The notes under the pieces: generated by a model
Database searches by the model: none
What the model was told of the DNA's origin: nothing
The model's input: the letters and a program-made list of their open reading frames with translations, nothing else
Position numbers and translations under genes: made by a program
In this document: in pieces, positions 8,268 to 16,082 of the stretch
Layout of the letters: the number at the start of each line of letters is the position of its first letter
Numbering within the stretch: position 1 is the first letter of the stretch
Assembly (NCBI GenBank): GCA_020444165.1
Contig: JAHLLK010000041.1
Coordinates: 1-51,298, forward strand
Source of the DNA: Deltaproteobacteria bacterium
GTDB lineage: Bacteria; Desulfobacterota; Desulfarculia; Desulfarculales; Desulfarculaceae
Reading direction: 5' to 3'
DNA: 51,298 bases

Positions 8268-8530
8268 CTACGCCACCGGATAGGGGATTCGCCTTCATGA
8301 CGAAGGCGCCGGTCCGCACCGGCGCCGTCCGTGTATACAATGATAATACCCCGGCGGTGATTTCCCACCGCCGAGGCGTTGGAAAGTGAAGCTGCCGCGC
8401 TTCCCGGGAATCTGAAGGTCCCGGGGGCCGACCGGGGGCCTGGGCGTTCCGCCGGTCCGCCGCCCGGCTGAACCCCGGCCGCGGGGCGGCCTGCCGCCCC
8501 GCCGCGGCAGCTTCGTTCTGGCAAAGCCGC
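8268..8530 (-). other. modA-modB intercistronic region with three strong hairpins
   Basis: The 263-bp gap within the mod operon contains three hairpins. One is GGCGCCGGT/ACCGGCGCC (8305-8326), one is CGGCGGTG/CACCGCCG (8352-8373), and one is GGGGCGG/CCGCCCC within a longer GC palindrome (8478-8507). None has a clear U-tract in the minus direction. Structures like these often protect upstream mRNA or partly end transcription, so that the binding protein ModA is made in excess over ModBC. That role is inferred. Confidence 0.5.
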
Positions 8531-9325
8531 TCAGTAGAGCAGGAACCCGTATTTGGCGAAAACCTCCTGGGCCTTGGGCGAACGCAGGAACTCCAGGTAT
8601 TGGTGCGCCGCCGGGGAGTCCTGGCCCTTGATCAGGGCCACCGGGTACACGATGGGCTGGTGGCTGTCCGCGGGGAACATGCCCAGCACCTTGACCTTGG
8701 TGCTGATCGCCGCATCCGTGGAGTAAACCAACCCCAGAGGCGCCTCGCCCGTCTCCACCAAGGCCAGGGCCGCCCGCACGTTGGCGGCGGCGGCTACCTT
8801 GTCCTGCACCTGGTCCCAAAGGCCCAGCTTGCGCAAGGCTTCCTTGGCATAGATGCCGGCCGGCACGTGGCTGGGATCGCCCAGGGACAGGCGGCCGTCA
8901 CCCAAAAGCCCCGCCAGGGGCAGGTTGGCGTCTACGGTGACCTTGCCTTGGGGGCTGTCCGCCGGCGCGATGAGCACCAGCCGGTTGCGCAAAAGGTTGC
9001 TCCGGCTGTCCGGGAGCAGGTCCCCGTCCTTTTCGAGGAAGTCCACCCACTTGACATTGGCCGAGAGGAACACGGCCGCCGGCGCGCCTTCCTTGATCTG
9101 CTTGGCCAGGGTGGAGGAGGAGGCAAAGGAGTTTACCACCTTGACGCCGGTCTGGGCTTGGAAAGCCTGGCCGAGGTCGGTAAGGGCGTTGGTGGTGGAG
9201 GCCGCGCCGAACACCAAGAGCTGCGGCTCTTCCGCCGCCAGAGTGGGGGAGGGCAGGGCGATCAGGCCGATGAGACCCCACAGCAGGGAGAGGCCGCCAA
9301 CCGTGAGAAAACGCAATCTGGTCAT
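8531..9325 (-). CDS. modA: molybdate-binding periplasmic protein ModA
   Basis: ModA captures molybdate or tungstate in the periplasm. The 264-residue protein has an N-terminal signal peptide (MTRLRFLTVGGLSLLWGLIG..., cleavage near SPTLAA-EE), then LLVFGAASTTNALTDLGQAF, NSFASSSTLAKQIKEGAPAAVFLSA, GDPSHVPAGIYAKEAL and LGLVYSTDA. The Ser, Ala, Val and Tyr positions of the oxyanion pocket are in their usual places. ATG 9325 is chosen because AGGAG lies 7-11 bases upstream and a signal peptide follows directly; the open frame extends to 9460 without either. A ModE-type operator lies about 105 bp upstream. Confidence 0.97.
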   Translation of the reverse strand: MTRLRFLTVGGLSLLWGLIGLIALPSPTLAAEEPQLLVFGAASTTNALTDLGQAFQAQTGVKVVNSFASSSTLAKQIKEGAPAAVFLSANVKWVDFLEKDGDLLPDSRSNLLRNRLVLIAPADSPQGKVTVDANLPLAGLLGDGRLSLGDPSHVPAGIYAKEALRKLGLWDQVQDKVAAAANVRAALALVETGEAPLGLVYSTDAAISTKVKVLGMFPADSHQPIVYPVALIKGQDSPAAHQYLEFLRSPKAQEVFAKYGFLLY

Positions 9326-9430
9326 GCAAAGGCTCCTGTGTGAAAGGAAGTTGGCGAGGATAGCACCGCGTTTGGGGGATCGTTGGGATAACGAAGACGG
9401 TTGCCACCCGTCGAGCAGCAGCCCGCCTTT

Positions 9431-9454
9431 CGTTATATTAATAAAAAAATAACG
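9431..9454 (-). promoter_or_regulatory. ModE-type operator upstream of modA
   Basis: The sequence is CGTTAT, 12 bases beginning ATTAATAA, then ATAACG. This is the 6-12-6 inverted repeat of the Escherichia coli modA operator bound by the molybdate-sensing repressor ModE, including the CGTTATATT start. It lies 106-129 bp upstream of the modA start codon in an AT-rich stretch suitable for a promoter. No modE gene is in the window. Confidence 0.85.
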
Positions 9455-9661
9455 TGTCAAGTCAAATTCCCGGCTGGGGCCACGAGCCGGCCCTGCTCGG
9501 CCTGCCGCGGGACGTGGCCCCCGGCGGGCAGTTGGCCAAGAAAAATATGGGCTTGGATGGCATGACCCTGACCGGAGGTGGCGTTTGGTTTCTGGGTGGA
9601 GGGGCTGGCAAGGGCAGGCGGGGAGGGAAGCCAGCGCCCAGCGCCACGCCCGGCCGCCGCG

Positions 9662-10486
9662 TTATCTCGGTCCCCCCAAGGGGCCGAAGGTGAATTGATA
9701 AGCCACGTAAAACTGGAGGTCCGTGTCGCCCCGGAGGTCGCGGCCGGCGGAGAGCAGGATGTGGTGCTCCTCGGTCAGGTTGATGATGGCTCCCAGGTTG
9801 TAGCCCGTGCTGTCGCGGCCGTCCTGGGTGTCGGCCGAGGCGTAGTACAGCTCGCCGCCCAGGGTGAGCCAGTCGGTGAGGTCGCGCTGCAACAGCCAGC
9901 CCACAAAGACGGAGTTCTGGTTGCCGTCGCCGGGGTTGATCCGGTAGCCGCCGCCGCCGTAGGTGGTCCAGGCGTCCCAGCTTTTTTGCAGCCACAGGGG
10001 CAGGAACACCTGGACGCGGCCGTTGCCCAGGCCCTGGTCCTCGTCGCCGGTGGGCAGCAACACCAGGGGGAACACCCCCGCCTGGGGCCGCCAGGCTCCT
10101 TCCCGCAGAAAGCGGTATTTCGCGCCCAGCTCCAGGTCCCCCAGACCGTACGCGGTGTCCTCGCCCTCGGGCCGGTCCCAGGCCAGGGGCAGGAGCGCGT
10201 GGAGTTGCAGCTCGGGCGCCGCGCCGTAATTGGCTTCGAAGTGGGGGGCGGTGCCGGAACGGCCTCCCGGATCCTGGGCGTACTGGGAGGCCACATAGAA
10301 CTCGGCGTGCCGATAGGGCACCGGCTCGGGGTCGTCGGTGAAAAATGGCGGCCCGGCCCAGGCTTGGTTCGCAGCCAGGAGAGCCGCCCAAACCACGAGG
10401 GCCAGGACCGCGGCCAGGACCGCGGCGGCCGGGGCCATAAGCCGCCGGGCCCGGCCCCGCGCCACATTGAAAAGTTTCGTGAACAT
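9662..10486 (-). CDS. outer-membrane beta-barrel protein, MetA/transporter-like family
   Basis: This 274-residue protein has an N-terminal signal sequence (hydrophobic APAAAVLAAVLALVVWAALLA, cleaved near AWA-GPP). The mature start GPPFFTDDPEPVPYRHAEFY is typical of a barrel family annotated as 'putative MetA-pathway of phenol degradation/transporter'. Alternating beta-strand patterns follow (LHALLPLAW, LGDLELGAKYRFL, AGVFPLVLLPTGDED, ILLSAGRDLRGDTDLQFYVAYQFTF). ATG 10486 is used because AGGAGG lies 10-15 bases upstream; ATG 10507 would place that site inside the gene. The substrate, if any, is unknown. It lies downstream of the small membrane protein gene in the same direction. Confidence 0.8.
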   Translation of the reverse strand: MFTKLFNVARGRARRLMAPAAAVLAAVLALVVWAALLAANQAWAGPPFFTDDPEPVPYRHAEFYVASQYAQDPGGRSGTAPHFEANYGAAPELQLHALLPLAWDRPEGEDTAYGLGDLELGAKYRFLREGAWRPQAGVFPLVLLPTGDEDQGLGNGRVQVFLPLWLQKSWDAWTTYGGGGYRINPGDGNQNSVFVGWLLQRDLTDWLTLGGELYYASADTQDGRDSTGYNLGAIINLTEEHHILLSAGRDLRGDTDLQFYVAYQFTFGPLGGPR

Positions 10487-10527
10487 AGCCCCTTGCCTCC
10501 TTGCCAAGCTGACGCAAAACTCCGCGC

Positions 10528-10866
10528 TCAGCCGGCCAGCAGGCCGAAGAATGGCGGGAAGGTCCCCAAAAATCCCAACCCCACCAAAAGCAGGGATAAG
10601 TTCAATATACGGTCAAAAGCCACCTCCCGGCCGGCGAAATGCTTATGCAAAAGGCTCCAGCTCAACAGCCAAATGACGATGGTCAGCAGGGTCTTGCCGG
10701 ACAAGTTGCCGCTGGGATTGTAGAAGTTCAGAACGCCGGCGACATATTGGTTGACCTCGCTCAGGGTGGAGAGGAACCCCAGAGCCGCGCAGCCCAGACC
10801 GGCGGCCAGGGTGGCGGCGGAGGCGGGACCATTGCCCAGGTGAGGCCATTGCACCGGGAAACACAT
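10528..10866 (-). CDS. small conserved membrane protein, 5' end altered by a repeat
   Basis: A 112-residue frame with about three hydrophobic stretches: ASAATLAAGLGCAALGFLSTL, TLLTIVIWLLSWSLLH and LSLLLVGLGFLGTFPPFFGLLAG. The middle part LSEVNQYVAGVLNFYNPSGNLSGKT resembles uncharacterised small membrane proteins that I recall from anaerobic proteobacteria. The first eight codons (MCFPVQWP) lie inside repeat copy B, whose edge is at 10842, so the native start appears to have been displaced. Translation may now begin at the repeat's ATG or GTG, or not at all; no strong ribosome site is visible. The function is unknown. Confidence 0.6.
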   Translation of the reverse strand: MCFPVQWPHLGNGPASAATLAAGLGCAALGFLSTLSEVNQYVAGVLNFYNPSGNLSGKTLLTIVIWLLSWSLLHKHFAGREVAFDRILNLSLLLVGLGFLGTFPPFFGLLAG

Positions 10867-11087
10867 TTAACGTGTAGATATTATAGCAAAAATGGCTGTG
10901 AGATATGATTACGGCAAGCAATGGCCGATGCGGGCCAGGGATGGCCCGCCAAATTGCAAGCTTCAAAAAGCTTGCAATTTGTGAGGCTTGGCAAAACCCG
11001 GGCCCCCGGCAAGCTCTGCTTGCTGGGGTGGAGTCACGTTTTTGCCAAGCCGACATTGCACGGGGCAGGACGCCCCGTGCAATGCTC
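10842..11087 (-). mobile_element. MITE-like hairpin element, family F1, copy B
   Basis: This reverse copy of the 995-1240 element begins GAGGCCATTGCA and ends TGCAATGCTC. It is 246 bp, like copy A, with the same four hairpins, including the HindIII-type AAGCTT stem (10951-10981) and the GGCTTGGCAAAA stem. The outer section near 10855-10915 is the most diverged. The flanks CCCAGGT and TCCGCTG do not match, so no target duplication survives. It abuts the 5' end of the small membrane protein gene. Confidence 0.9.
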
Positions 11088-11359
11088 TCCGCTGGGTTAA
11101 GCCGGGATGCAGGCGGCAGGGCCGGATAACGCGGCGGATCTGCGCTCTGGTGGGAATCGAGCCTTGACCGGAGCCGAGCTCAGAGGTCAGCCGGGCTTGC
11201 CGGAGCCAGGGGCCTCCGCAGGGCAACGGTCCGCCGGCCAGGGCCTCCGTTACTGCCGGGGGACCAAGACGTCGCCTGCCCCGCGTGGTCCAGCCATTTG
11301 CCATGGCGCGGAACCAAGTCCCGGGCAGGCCCATGGCCTCCCCGGAGAAGCCGGCCGCT

Positions 11360-13513
11360 TCACGCGCAGCGGTCGAACTCGGTCTCGTCCCAATCCCTTG
11401 CTTGTGCGACCGCGGGCAAGGCGCTGGTAGGCAGAGCCAGGTGGTCCCGCAGGGCGCGGGGACGCGGAGAGGTCGGTTCGCGGTGGCCGCGGGCCCCGCC
11501 GTCCTGGGGGTTGTACTGGGCCAGGATCTGTGCGAGATACTGTGCCTGGGAAGAGAGTTCCTCGGCCGCAGAGGCGGTTTCCTCGGCGTTGGCAGTGTTC
11601 AGGTGGGTAACCTGCTCCACTTGGTCCAGGGCCAGGCTTATTTGCGTTACCCCCAGGGACTGCTCCTCGGAAGCCGCCGCAATCTCCCCCACCAGGCCGC
11701 ACACCTTGGCCACGGACGCGGTGATGGCTTCCAGAGCCTGGGCCGTGCGGGTGGCGATCTCCGAGCCGTTATGCACCTTGGCCACGGTGCCCTTGATCAA
11801 CCCCGAGATCTCCGCCGCCGCGTTGGCGCTCCTGCCCGCCAGATTGCGCACTTCTTCCGCCACCACGGCAAAACCCTTGCCATGGGACCCGGCCCGGGCC
11901 GCCTCCACCGCCGCATTGAGGGCCAACAGGTTGGTCTGGAAGGCTATAGCGTCTATCACTTTGATGATCTTGGCGATATCCTGGCCGGCCGTGTCGAGTT
12001 CGTCCATGGCGGCCACCATCTGCAGCATGTGTTGGTTGCCGCCTTGGGCCGCCTGGCTGGCTGCCGCAGCCAAATCATTGGCGCTCCCGGCGTTCTCGGC
12101 GTTGGTCCTGGTCTGGGCTCCTATTTGGGCCAATGAACTGGTGATCTCCTCCAGGGACGCCGCCTGTTCCGTGGCCCCCTGGGAGAGAGCCTGGCTGGCC
12201 GCGGCCAACTGGGTGGAGCCGGAGTTGACCGAACCGGAGACTTCGGCGACCATGCGCAGCACTTCGGCCAAGTCCGCCAGATTTTGCTTTATTTCGGCCT
12301 GGGTTTTCTGCAGGTTGTCGGCCATGCCATCCAGGGCTCCGGCCAGCTCTCCCACCTCGTCGCCCCGGGTCAAGTGGAGCCTGCGACTCAGATCCCCCCC
12401 GCTGATGTCCCGGGCCAGAGAGACGCAATGGCTGATGGGCCGGCTGAGACTGCCTGCGAGCCACCAGCCAATCAGGGCGATCAAACCGGCCCCGACCAGA
12501 CCGCAGACGGCCACGATCGTCAACAACCGATTCCGCATGGCCAGGGCCTCGGCTTGGTCGATTTCCGCCAAGATGGCCCAGGTGGTTCCGCCCACTTTCA
12601 CCGGCGACCAGGCCGAGAGTACCGGATTGCCGTTATAGTCCAGGATGATCCCCTGCCCGGTCTGGCCGGCCAGGGCGGTGCGCGAGGCGTCGGTCACCAC
12701 CTTTCCCGTGGCCGGGTTCTGAAAAGAAGCCGCCACACTGTGGGTTTGGGGGGCCAGATAGGAATCGGAGCGCATGAGTTGGTCCTGCCCCACCAGGTAG
12801 GTCTCGCCGGTCCGGCCCATGCCGGTGCGCTCTTGCATGATGTCGTTTAGGGCTTGGTTGGAAATCTGCAGGGCGACCACGCCCACGAGCTTGCCCTTGT
12901 CCCGGAGCGGTGCGGCCACGAACTGGGCCAAGGCCCCGGCCGAAGGAGCGTAAGGCGCCATATCGGACAGGCTGGCTTGGCCCTCCGTGGCCGCCAAGCG
13001 CCACACGTCTTGCAGGGAAGATGGCACTTCCGAGGTGCGTTGGCCGAAATCAGCCTCTTTGGCCACGGTGAAGTTGATGTCACCTTGCTCGGGGCTGATC
13101 AAAAAGACGTCATAATACTCGTACTGCTTTATATAGTTTTTAAAATATTCGAAATATTTATCGTGTAGGGCCCGATACTCGGCCGGCGCCTCGAACTTGC
13201 CGTCGGCATGCCCCTGGAACTTGCCCCCGGCCACGCCACCCTCCGTCTCGTGTACCCTTTTCAACGCCTGGTAGGCTTCCAAGACATAGGGATCTTGGGC
13301 CAGGACCTGCACATCCCGCAGGCGCTCGTGGAAAAACCGCTCGATCTGGCGTTTTTTCAGCTGCCGGACCGCGGACAACTGGCTGAAGGCCTGCTCTGCA
13401 ATGGTTTCCGAAGCCAGGTCCAAAGCAATGAAGCTGATGGCTAAAAAGGGAACTAGTCCCACCAGCCCGAAAGACATGATCAACTTGCTTTTGAGATTCA
13501 GTTTTTGGAACAT
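11360..13513 (-). CDS. methyl-accepting chemotaxis protein with periplasmic Cache domain
   Basis: A 717-residue transmembrane chemoreceptor. A first membrane helix is at about residues 12-34 ([18 protein letters not shown]). A long periplasmic double-Cache-type sensor follows to about 310. The second helix is [24 protein letters not shown], followed by a HAMP domain ([19 protein letters not shown]) and the signalling domain with tip [23 protein letters not shown] and [17 protein letters not shown]. The acidic end DWDETEF may be a tether for methylation enzymes, but its spacing differs from the known pentapeptide. ATG 13513 follows GGAAGCGAAA; a GTG at 13525 is an alternative. The ligand is unknown and no che genes are in the window. 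Confidence 0.95.
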   Translation of the reverse strand: MFQKLNLKSKLIMSFGLVGLVPFLAISFIALDLASETIAEQAFSQLSAVRQLKKRQIERFFHERLRDVQVLAQDPYVLEAYQALKRVHETEGGVAGGKFQGHADGKFEAPAEYRALHDKYFEYFKNYIKQYEYYDVFLISPEQGDINFTVAKEADFGQRTSEVPSSLQDVWRLAATEGQASLSDMAPYAPSAGALAQFVAAPLRDKGKLVGVVALQISNQALNDIMQERTGMGRTGETYLVGQDQLMRSDSYLAPQTHSVAASFQNPATGKVVTDASRTALAGQTGQGIILDYNGNPVLSAWSPVKVGGTTWAILAEIDQAEALAMRNRLLTIVAVCGLVGAGLIALIGWWLAGSLSRPISHCVSLARDISGGDLSRRLHLTRGDEVGELAGALDGMADNLQKTQAEIKQNLADLAEVLRMVAEVSGSVNSGSTQLAAASQALSQGATEQAASLEEITSSLAQIGAQTRTNAENAGSANDLAAAASQAAQGGNQHMLQMVAAMDELDTAGQDIAKIIKVIDAIAFQTNLLALNAAVEAARAGSHGKGFAVVAEEVRNLAGRSANAAAEISGLIKGTVAKVHNGSEIATRTAQALEAITASVAKVCGLVGEIAAASEEQSLGVTQISLALDQVEQVTHLNTANAEETASAAEELSSQAQYLAQILAQYNPQDGGARGHREPTSPRPRALRDHLALPTSALPAVAQARDWDETEFDRCA

Positions 13514-13715
13514 TTTCGCTTCCACTCCGCGGTGCGCTGCAGGATGGGACCGGAAAGAGCCATCGTTTTTTAGCGTATGGCATCGCCCAAAACAATCTCC
13601 GCCCCGCGCGGGGTGGGTTTGGACAGCGCCGAGGCCTCCACACGGTCCAGGGTCAATGACTCAAGCTTACGGTGAGGTAGTGTCTTTAGGTATACAGAAC
13701 AGTGACTAATTGGAG

Positions 13716-13813
13716 GGTGATGCACGGTGTGTCCTGCACCGTGCATCTTAAGCTGTTTGGCAAAAGCGTGTTTTTGCCAACTAGCACAAATCACGGGACT
13801 TTCAGGATCGTGA
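13716..13813 (+). repeat. hairpin repeat, family F2, truncated by IS3
   Basis: Hairpin 1 is GATGCACGGTG/CACCGTGCATC (13719-13747). Hairpin 2 is TTGGCAAAA/TTTTGCCAA (13757-13780). The third begins AAATCACG and is cut near 13813, where IS3 sequence starts. The intact family member is at 14595-14805 in the other orientation. So the IS seems to have inserted into, or recombined with, a pre-existing repeat. Confidence 0.8.
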
Positions 13814-13814
13814 G

Positions 13815-14594
13815 AGGTGGTCCCCCAAAATCGGACAGTCTTGTAAGGTGGATAACACGACAGACGATGGAGGGATTACCGAGATGAGCAAGGCGAAGCG
13901 GAGACGGTTTTCGGCTGAGTTCAAGGCGAAGGTTGCGCTGGAGGCGCTGAAGGGAGAGCAGACCCTTTCGGAGTTGGCGGTCCGGTACGAGATTCACCCC
14001 AACATGATCGCCCAATGGAAGCGGCAAGCCGCCGAGGGTCTGGTGGAGGTGTTCAGCGGCAAAGCCGGCCGGAGCGACGTGGCTGGCGAGGCTCAGATCA
14101 GGGAGTTGCACGCCAAGATCGGTCAGTTGACCATCGAGCGGGATTTTTTAGCCAGGGCCTCCGGTCGCTGAACCGCGAGCTGAGGAAAGAGAAGATCGAG
14201 CCCGGCGGTCCCCAGAGCCCCAGCATCGCCAGGCAGTGTGCGTTACTGGGGCTGAGCCGGTCGGCGTACTGCCACCGGCCCAAGGGTGAAAGCCCGCTGA
14301 ACCTGGAGATTATGCGCGAGATTGACGAGCAATTTTTGGAGACTCCCTGGTACGGCTCCCGGCAGATGACCCGCTGGCTGCGTCGTCAGGGGCGCCGGGT
14401 GCGCCGCAAACGGGTGGCTCGCTTGATGCGCCAGATGGGCCTGGTGGCGGTATACCAGCGGCCGGGCAGCTCCAAGCCGCATCCGGAGCACAGGATTTTC
14501 CCCTACCTGCTGCGGGGGGTGGATATCACGGAGCCGGGTCATGTCTGGTGCGCGGACATCAGCTACATTCCGATGCGGCGTGGATTCCTCTATT
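13815..14594 (+). mobile_element. IS3-family insertion sequence, 3'-truncated
   Basis: The left end GGTGGTCCCCCAAAATCGGAC resembles IS3-family terminal repeats. It is followed by orfA and the first part of orfB with a -1 frameshift signal between them. The element breaks off at 14594 in the transposase catalytic core, right where a family F2 hairpin repeat is inserted with a 7-bp target duplication. After that repeat only three more bases that fit orfB (completing a Leu codon, TTG) remain before another repeat begins. The right end is missing, so the copy is dead. Confidence 0.85.
13884..14171 (+). CDS. IS3-family OrfA (helix-turn-helix transposase subunit)
   Basis: A 95-residue OrfA: MSKAKRRRFSAEFKAKVALEALKG, ELAVRYEIHPNMIAQWKRQ and a leucine-zipper-like tail. 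ATG 13884 is favoured over 13848 because GGAGGG lies upstream and MSKAKRRRFS is the family start. Near the 3' end, codons gaT TTT TTA (14142-14150) form the heptamer T TTT TTA, a classic -1 slippery site. Slipping there moves ribosomes into the orfB frame to make OrfAB. It could still be made and inhibit related elements, but the IS itself is truncated. Confidence 0.92.
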   Translation: MSKAKRRRFSAEFKAKVALEALKGEQTLSELAVRYEIHPNMIAQWKRQAAEGLVEVFSGKAGRSDVAGEAQIRELHAKIGQLTIERDFLARASGR

Positions 14595-14596
14595 GA
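14150..14596 (+). pseudogene. IS3-family OrfB transposase, truncated
   Basis: Reading from the -1 slip gives SQGLRSLNRELRKEKI, then SIARQCALLGLSRSAYC, EIDEQFLETPWYGSRQMTRW and PGHVWCADISYIPMRRGFLY. Only the first Asp (in WCADISYI) of the DDE catalytic triad is present. The frame ends in a TGA at 14594-14596 created by the inserted repeat. About 150 C-terminal residues are missing, so no active transposase can be made. Confidence 0.92.
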
Positions 14597-14805
14597 GGCC
14601 ATTGCGCGGCATTTTCTGGCAAACAACAATTATAACGGCCAATTATCTCGTTTTTTGGTAGTTTTTGTATTGCCATGGTCTCGTGCGGGCCATGGATGGC
14701 CCGCCAAATCACGAGCCTGAAAGGCAAGTGATTTGTGGATATTGGCAAAACCACGCTTTTGCCAACTTTCCAAGATGCACGGTGCAGGACGCATCGTGCA
14801 TCACT
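14595..14805 (-). mobile_element. MITE-like hairpin element, family F2, inserted in IS3 orfB
   Basis: The 211-bp reverse copy starts GAGGCCATTGCG and ends in GCATCACT. It is flanked on both sides by CTCTATT (14588-14594 and 14806-14812), an exact 7-bp target duplication. Read on the minus strand, the hairpins are GATGCACGATGC/GCACCGTGCATC, TTGGCAAAA/TTTTGCCAA, AAATCACTTGCC-type arms with ACGAGCC..., and GGGCCATCCATGGCCC. Outward of these is an AT-rich tail (14607-14672). Removing it leaves ...CTCTATTTG, which reads Phe-Leu-Tyr-Leu as expected for IS3 OrfB. Confidence 0.88.
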
Positions 14806-14815
14806 CTCTATTTGA

Positions 14816-15023
14816 GAGCATTGCACGGGGCGTCCTGCCCCATGCAATGTCGGCTTGGCAAAACCGCGGTTTTACCAAGCCTCACAAATTACAAGCTTTT
14901 TGACGCTGCAAATTGGCGGGCCATCCTTGGCCCGCATCGGCCATTGCCTGCTGTAATCATGTTTCACAGCCAGTTTTGATATAATATCAACATGATTTAT
15001 GTGTTTCACCATGCAATGGCCTC
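14816..15023 (+). mobile_element. MITE-like hairpin element, family F1, copy C (short)
   Basis: A 208-bp forward copy running from GAGCATTGCA to TGCAATGGCCTC. It is 38 bp shorter than copy A because the inner hairpin of hairpin 2 (the CCCCAGCAAGC part) is gone, leaving TTGGCAAAACCGCGGTTTTACCAA-type arms. Hairpin 3 is decayed. The flanks TATTTGA and GAATGGC do not match. It starts only ten bases after the F2 element ends and appears to have removed the rest of the IS. Confidence 0.87.
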
Positions 15024-15329
15024 GAATGGCGTGACAGCATGTTTGGAAAACCTAACCTTCTCCTCAGAAATCACACGACTTTAAGTCCTTAAAGACCAAG
15101 GTCCTATACCAGTTCCCGCACGACGTGGGCCTGACTCGGGGCGGTTTCCGCTCGACCCTGCCGCCCCCATTCTCAGACCTCTCTTGCGGACATCCCCAGG
15201 AAGTTTCCGGCCCTGCAGCTTGTTTAGGGGGCTTTCGTCGGATTCGGAACTTCCTCTGGCCCTATCGGCCAGGGATTGGGTTCAGCCTCACCTCATCAAG
15301 GGGTAGAGACCGACACCCTCCAACTCCGG
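15024..15329. other. no gene seen
   Basis: These 306 bases between the repeat nest and the TauE gene hold no frame with a recognisable family or a good ribosome site. They are the region 3' of the TauE gene. Confidence 0.4.
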
Positions 15330-16070
15330 CTAGCGGGGAAAAATCAGGACCGCCCCGGCCAGGACCAGAAGCCCGTAGACAATCCGGCGGAAGACCAACT
15401 CGTCAGCCTTTTCGTGCAGGAACTGGCCGCCCAGGATGCCCGGCACTATGGCCAGGGCCATGTAACCACTCAGGTGCAGCGTCTCGCTGGTCAGGCGGTG
15501 GCTGAAGAGAAAGGTGGTCACCAGCACCAGGTTACAGGTGACCCACACCGCGCAGATGGTGCTGCGGAAACGAGACTTGGGCAGGTCCTGCCCCCCCATT
15601 GAATAGACCAGGAAGGGCCCGCCCGTGGCGTAGATGGCGTGCACCACCCCGGCCAAGTACTGCCAGAGGTGGGCCTGCCAGGCCGCCAAGGGACGCCGGG
15701 CCGGGCCCCGGCGCCGCAGGGCGAGCAACAACTCCCGGCCGGCGAACAGCACCACCATCCCGCCCAGGAACTGTTTCAGGTCCCAGTCCTGCACCCAGGG
15801 GTAGACCGCGGCGCCGGTGACGATGCCCAGGCTCATGGCCGGGAAAATCTGGCGGAATAAGCGGCCCCAGGCCACCTGGTCCCGGTGGCGCAGCACAATG
15901 TAGAGGTTAAGGGCCAAATTGACCACCACCCAGGCAGGCACCAACTGCCCAAGGGGCAGGAAGTTGGCTCCCAGGGTGATGGTGATGATGGTCCCGGCAA
16001 AGCCGGTGAACGTCTCGTTGGCCACGGCCACCAGGGTCACGAGAAATAGTAAAAACCCGCTTTCCCACAT
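15330..16070 (-). CDS. TauE/SafE-family membrane permease
   Basis: A 246-residue inner-membrane protein with about seven or eight hydrophobic helices. Family features are FAGTIITITLGANFLPLGQLVP near the N-terminus and HAIYATGGPFLVYSMGG in the repeated half. The TauE/SafE (PF01925) family includes exporters of sulfite and organic acids such as sulfoacetate, but the substrate cannot be read from sequence. It is the last gene of the minus arm, 12 bases after the hydroxyacyl-CoA dehydrogenase stop, with AGGAGGG further back inside that gene's end. A sulfite role would suit organosulfonate breakdown; that is speculation. Confidence 0.85.
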   Translation of the reverse strand: MWESGFLLFLVTLVAVANETFTGFAGTIITITLGANFLPLGQLVPAWVVVNLALNLYIVLRHRDQVAWGRLFRQIFPAMSLGIVTGAAVYPWVQDWDLKQFLGGMVVLFAGRELLLALRRRGPARRPLAAWQAHLWQYLAGVVHAIYATGGPFLVYSMGGQDLPKSRFRSTICAVWVTCNLVLVTTFLFSHRLTSETLHLSGYMALAIVPGILGGQFLHEKADELVFRRIVYGLLVLAGAVLIFPR

Positions 16071-16082
16071 AGGATGCGTGCG

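Noticed and set aside
10835..11094. Target duplication around F1 copy B
   Set aside because: The flanking 7-mers CCCAGGT and TCCGCTG do not match, so no duplication can be claimed.
11360..11400. DWDETEF at the end of the first chemoreceptor as the standard CheR-tethering pentapeptide
   Set aside because: The aromatic spacing (W-x4-F) differs from the known W-x2-F form, and residues follow it.
13570..13720. Minus-strand reading [23 protein letters not shown] as a possible gene remnant
   Set aside because: Short, no start or ribosome site of its own, and no family that I could name; partly inside the repeat.
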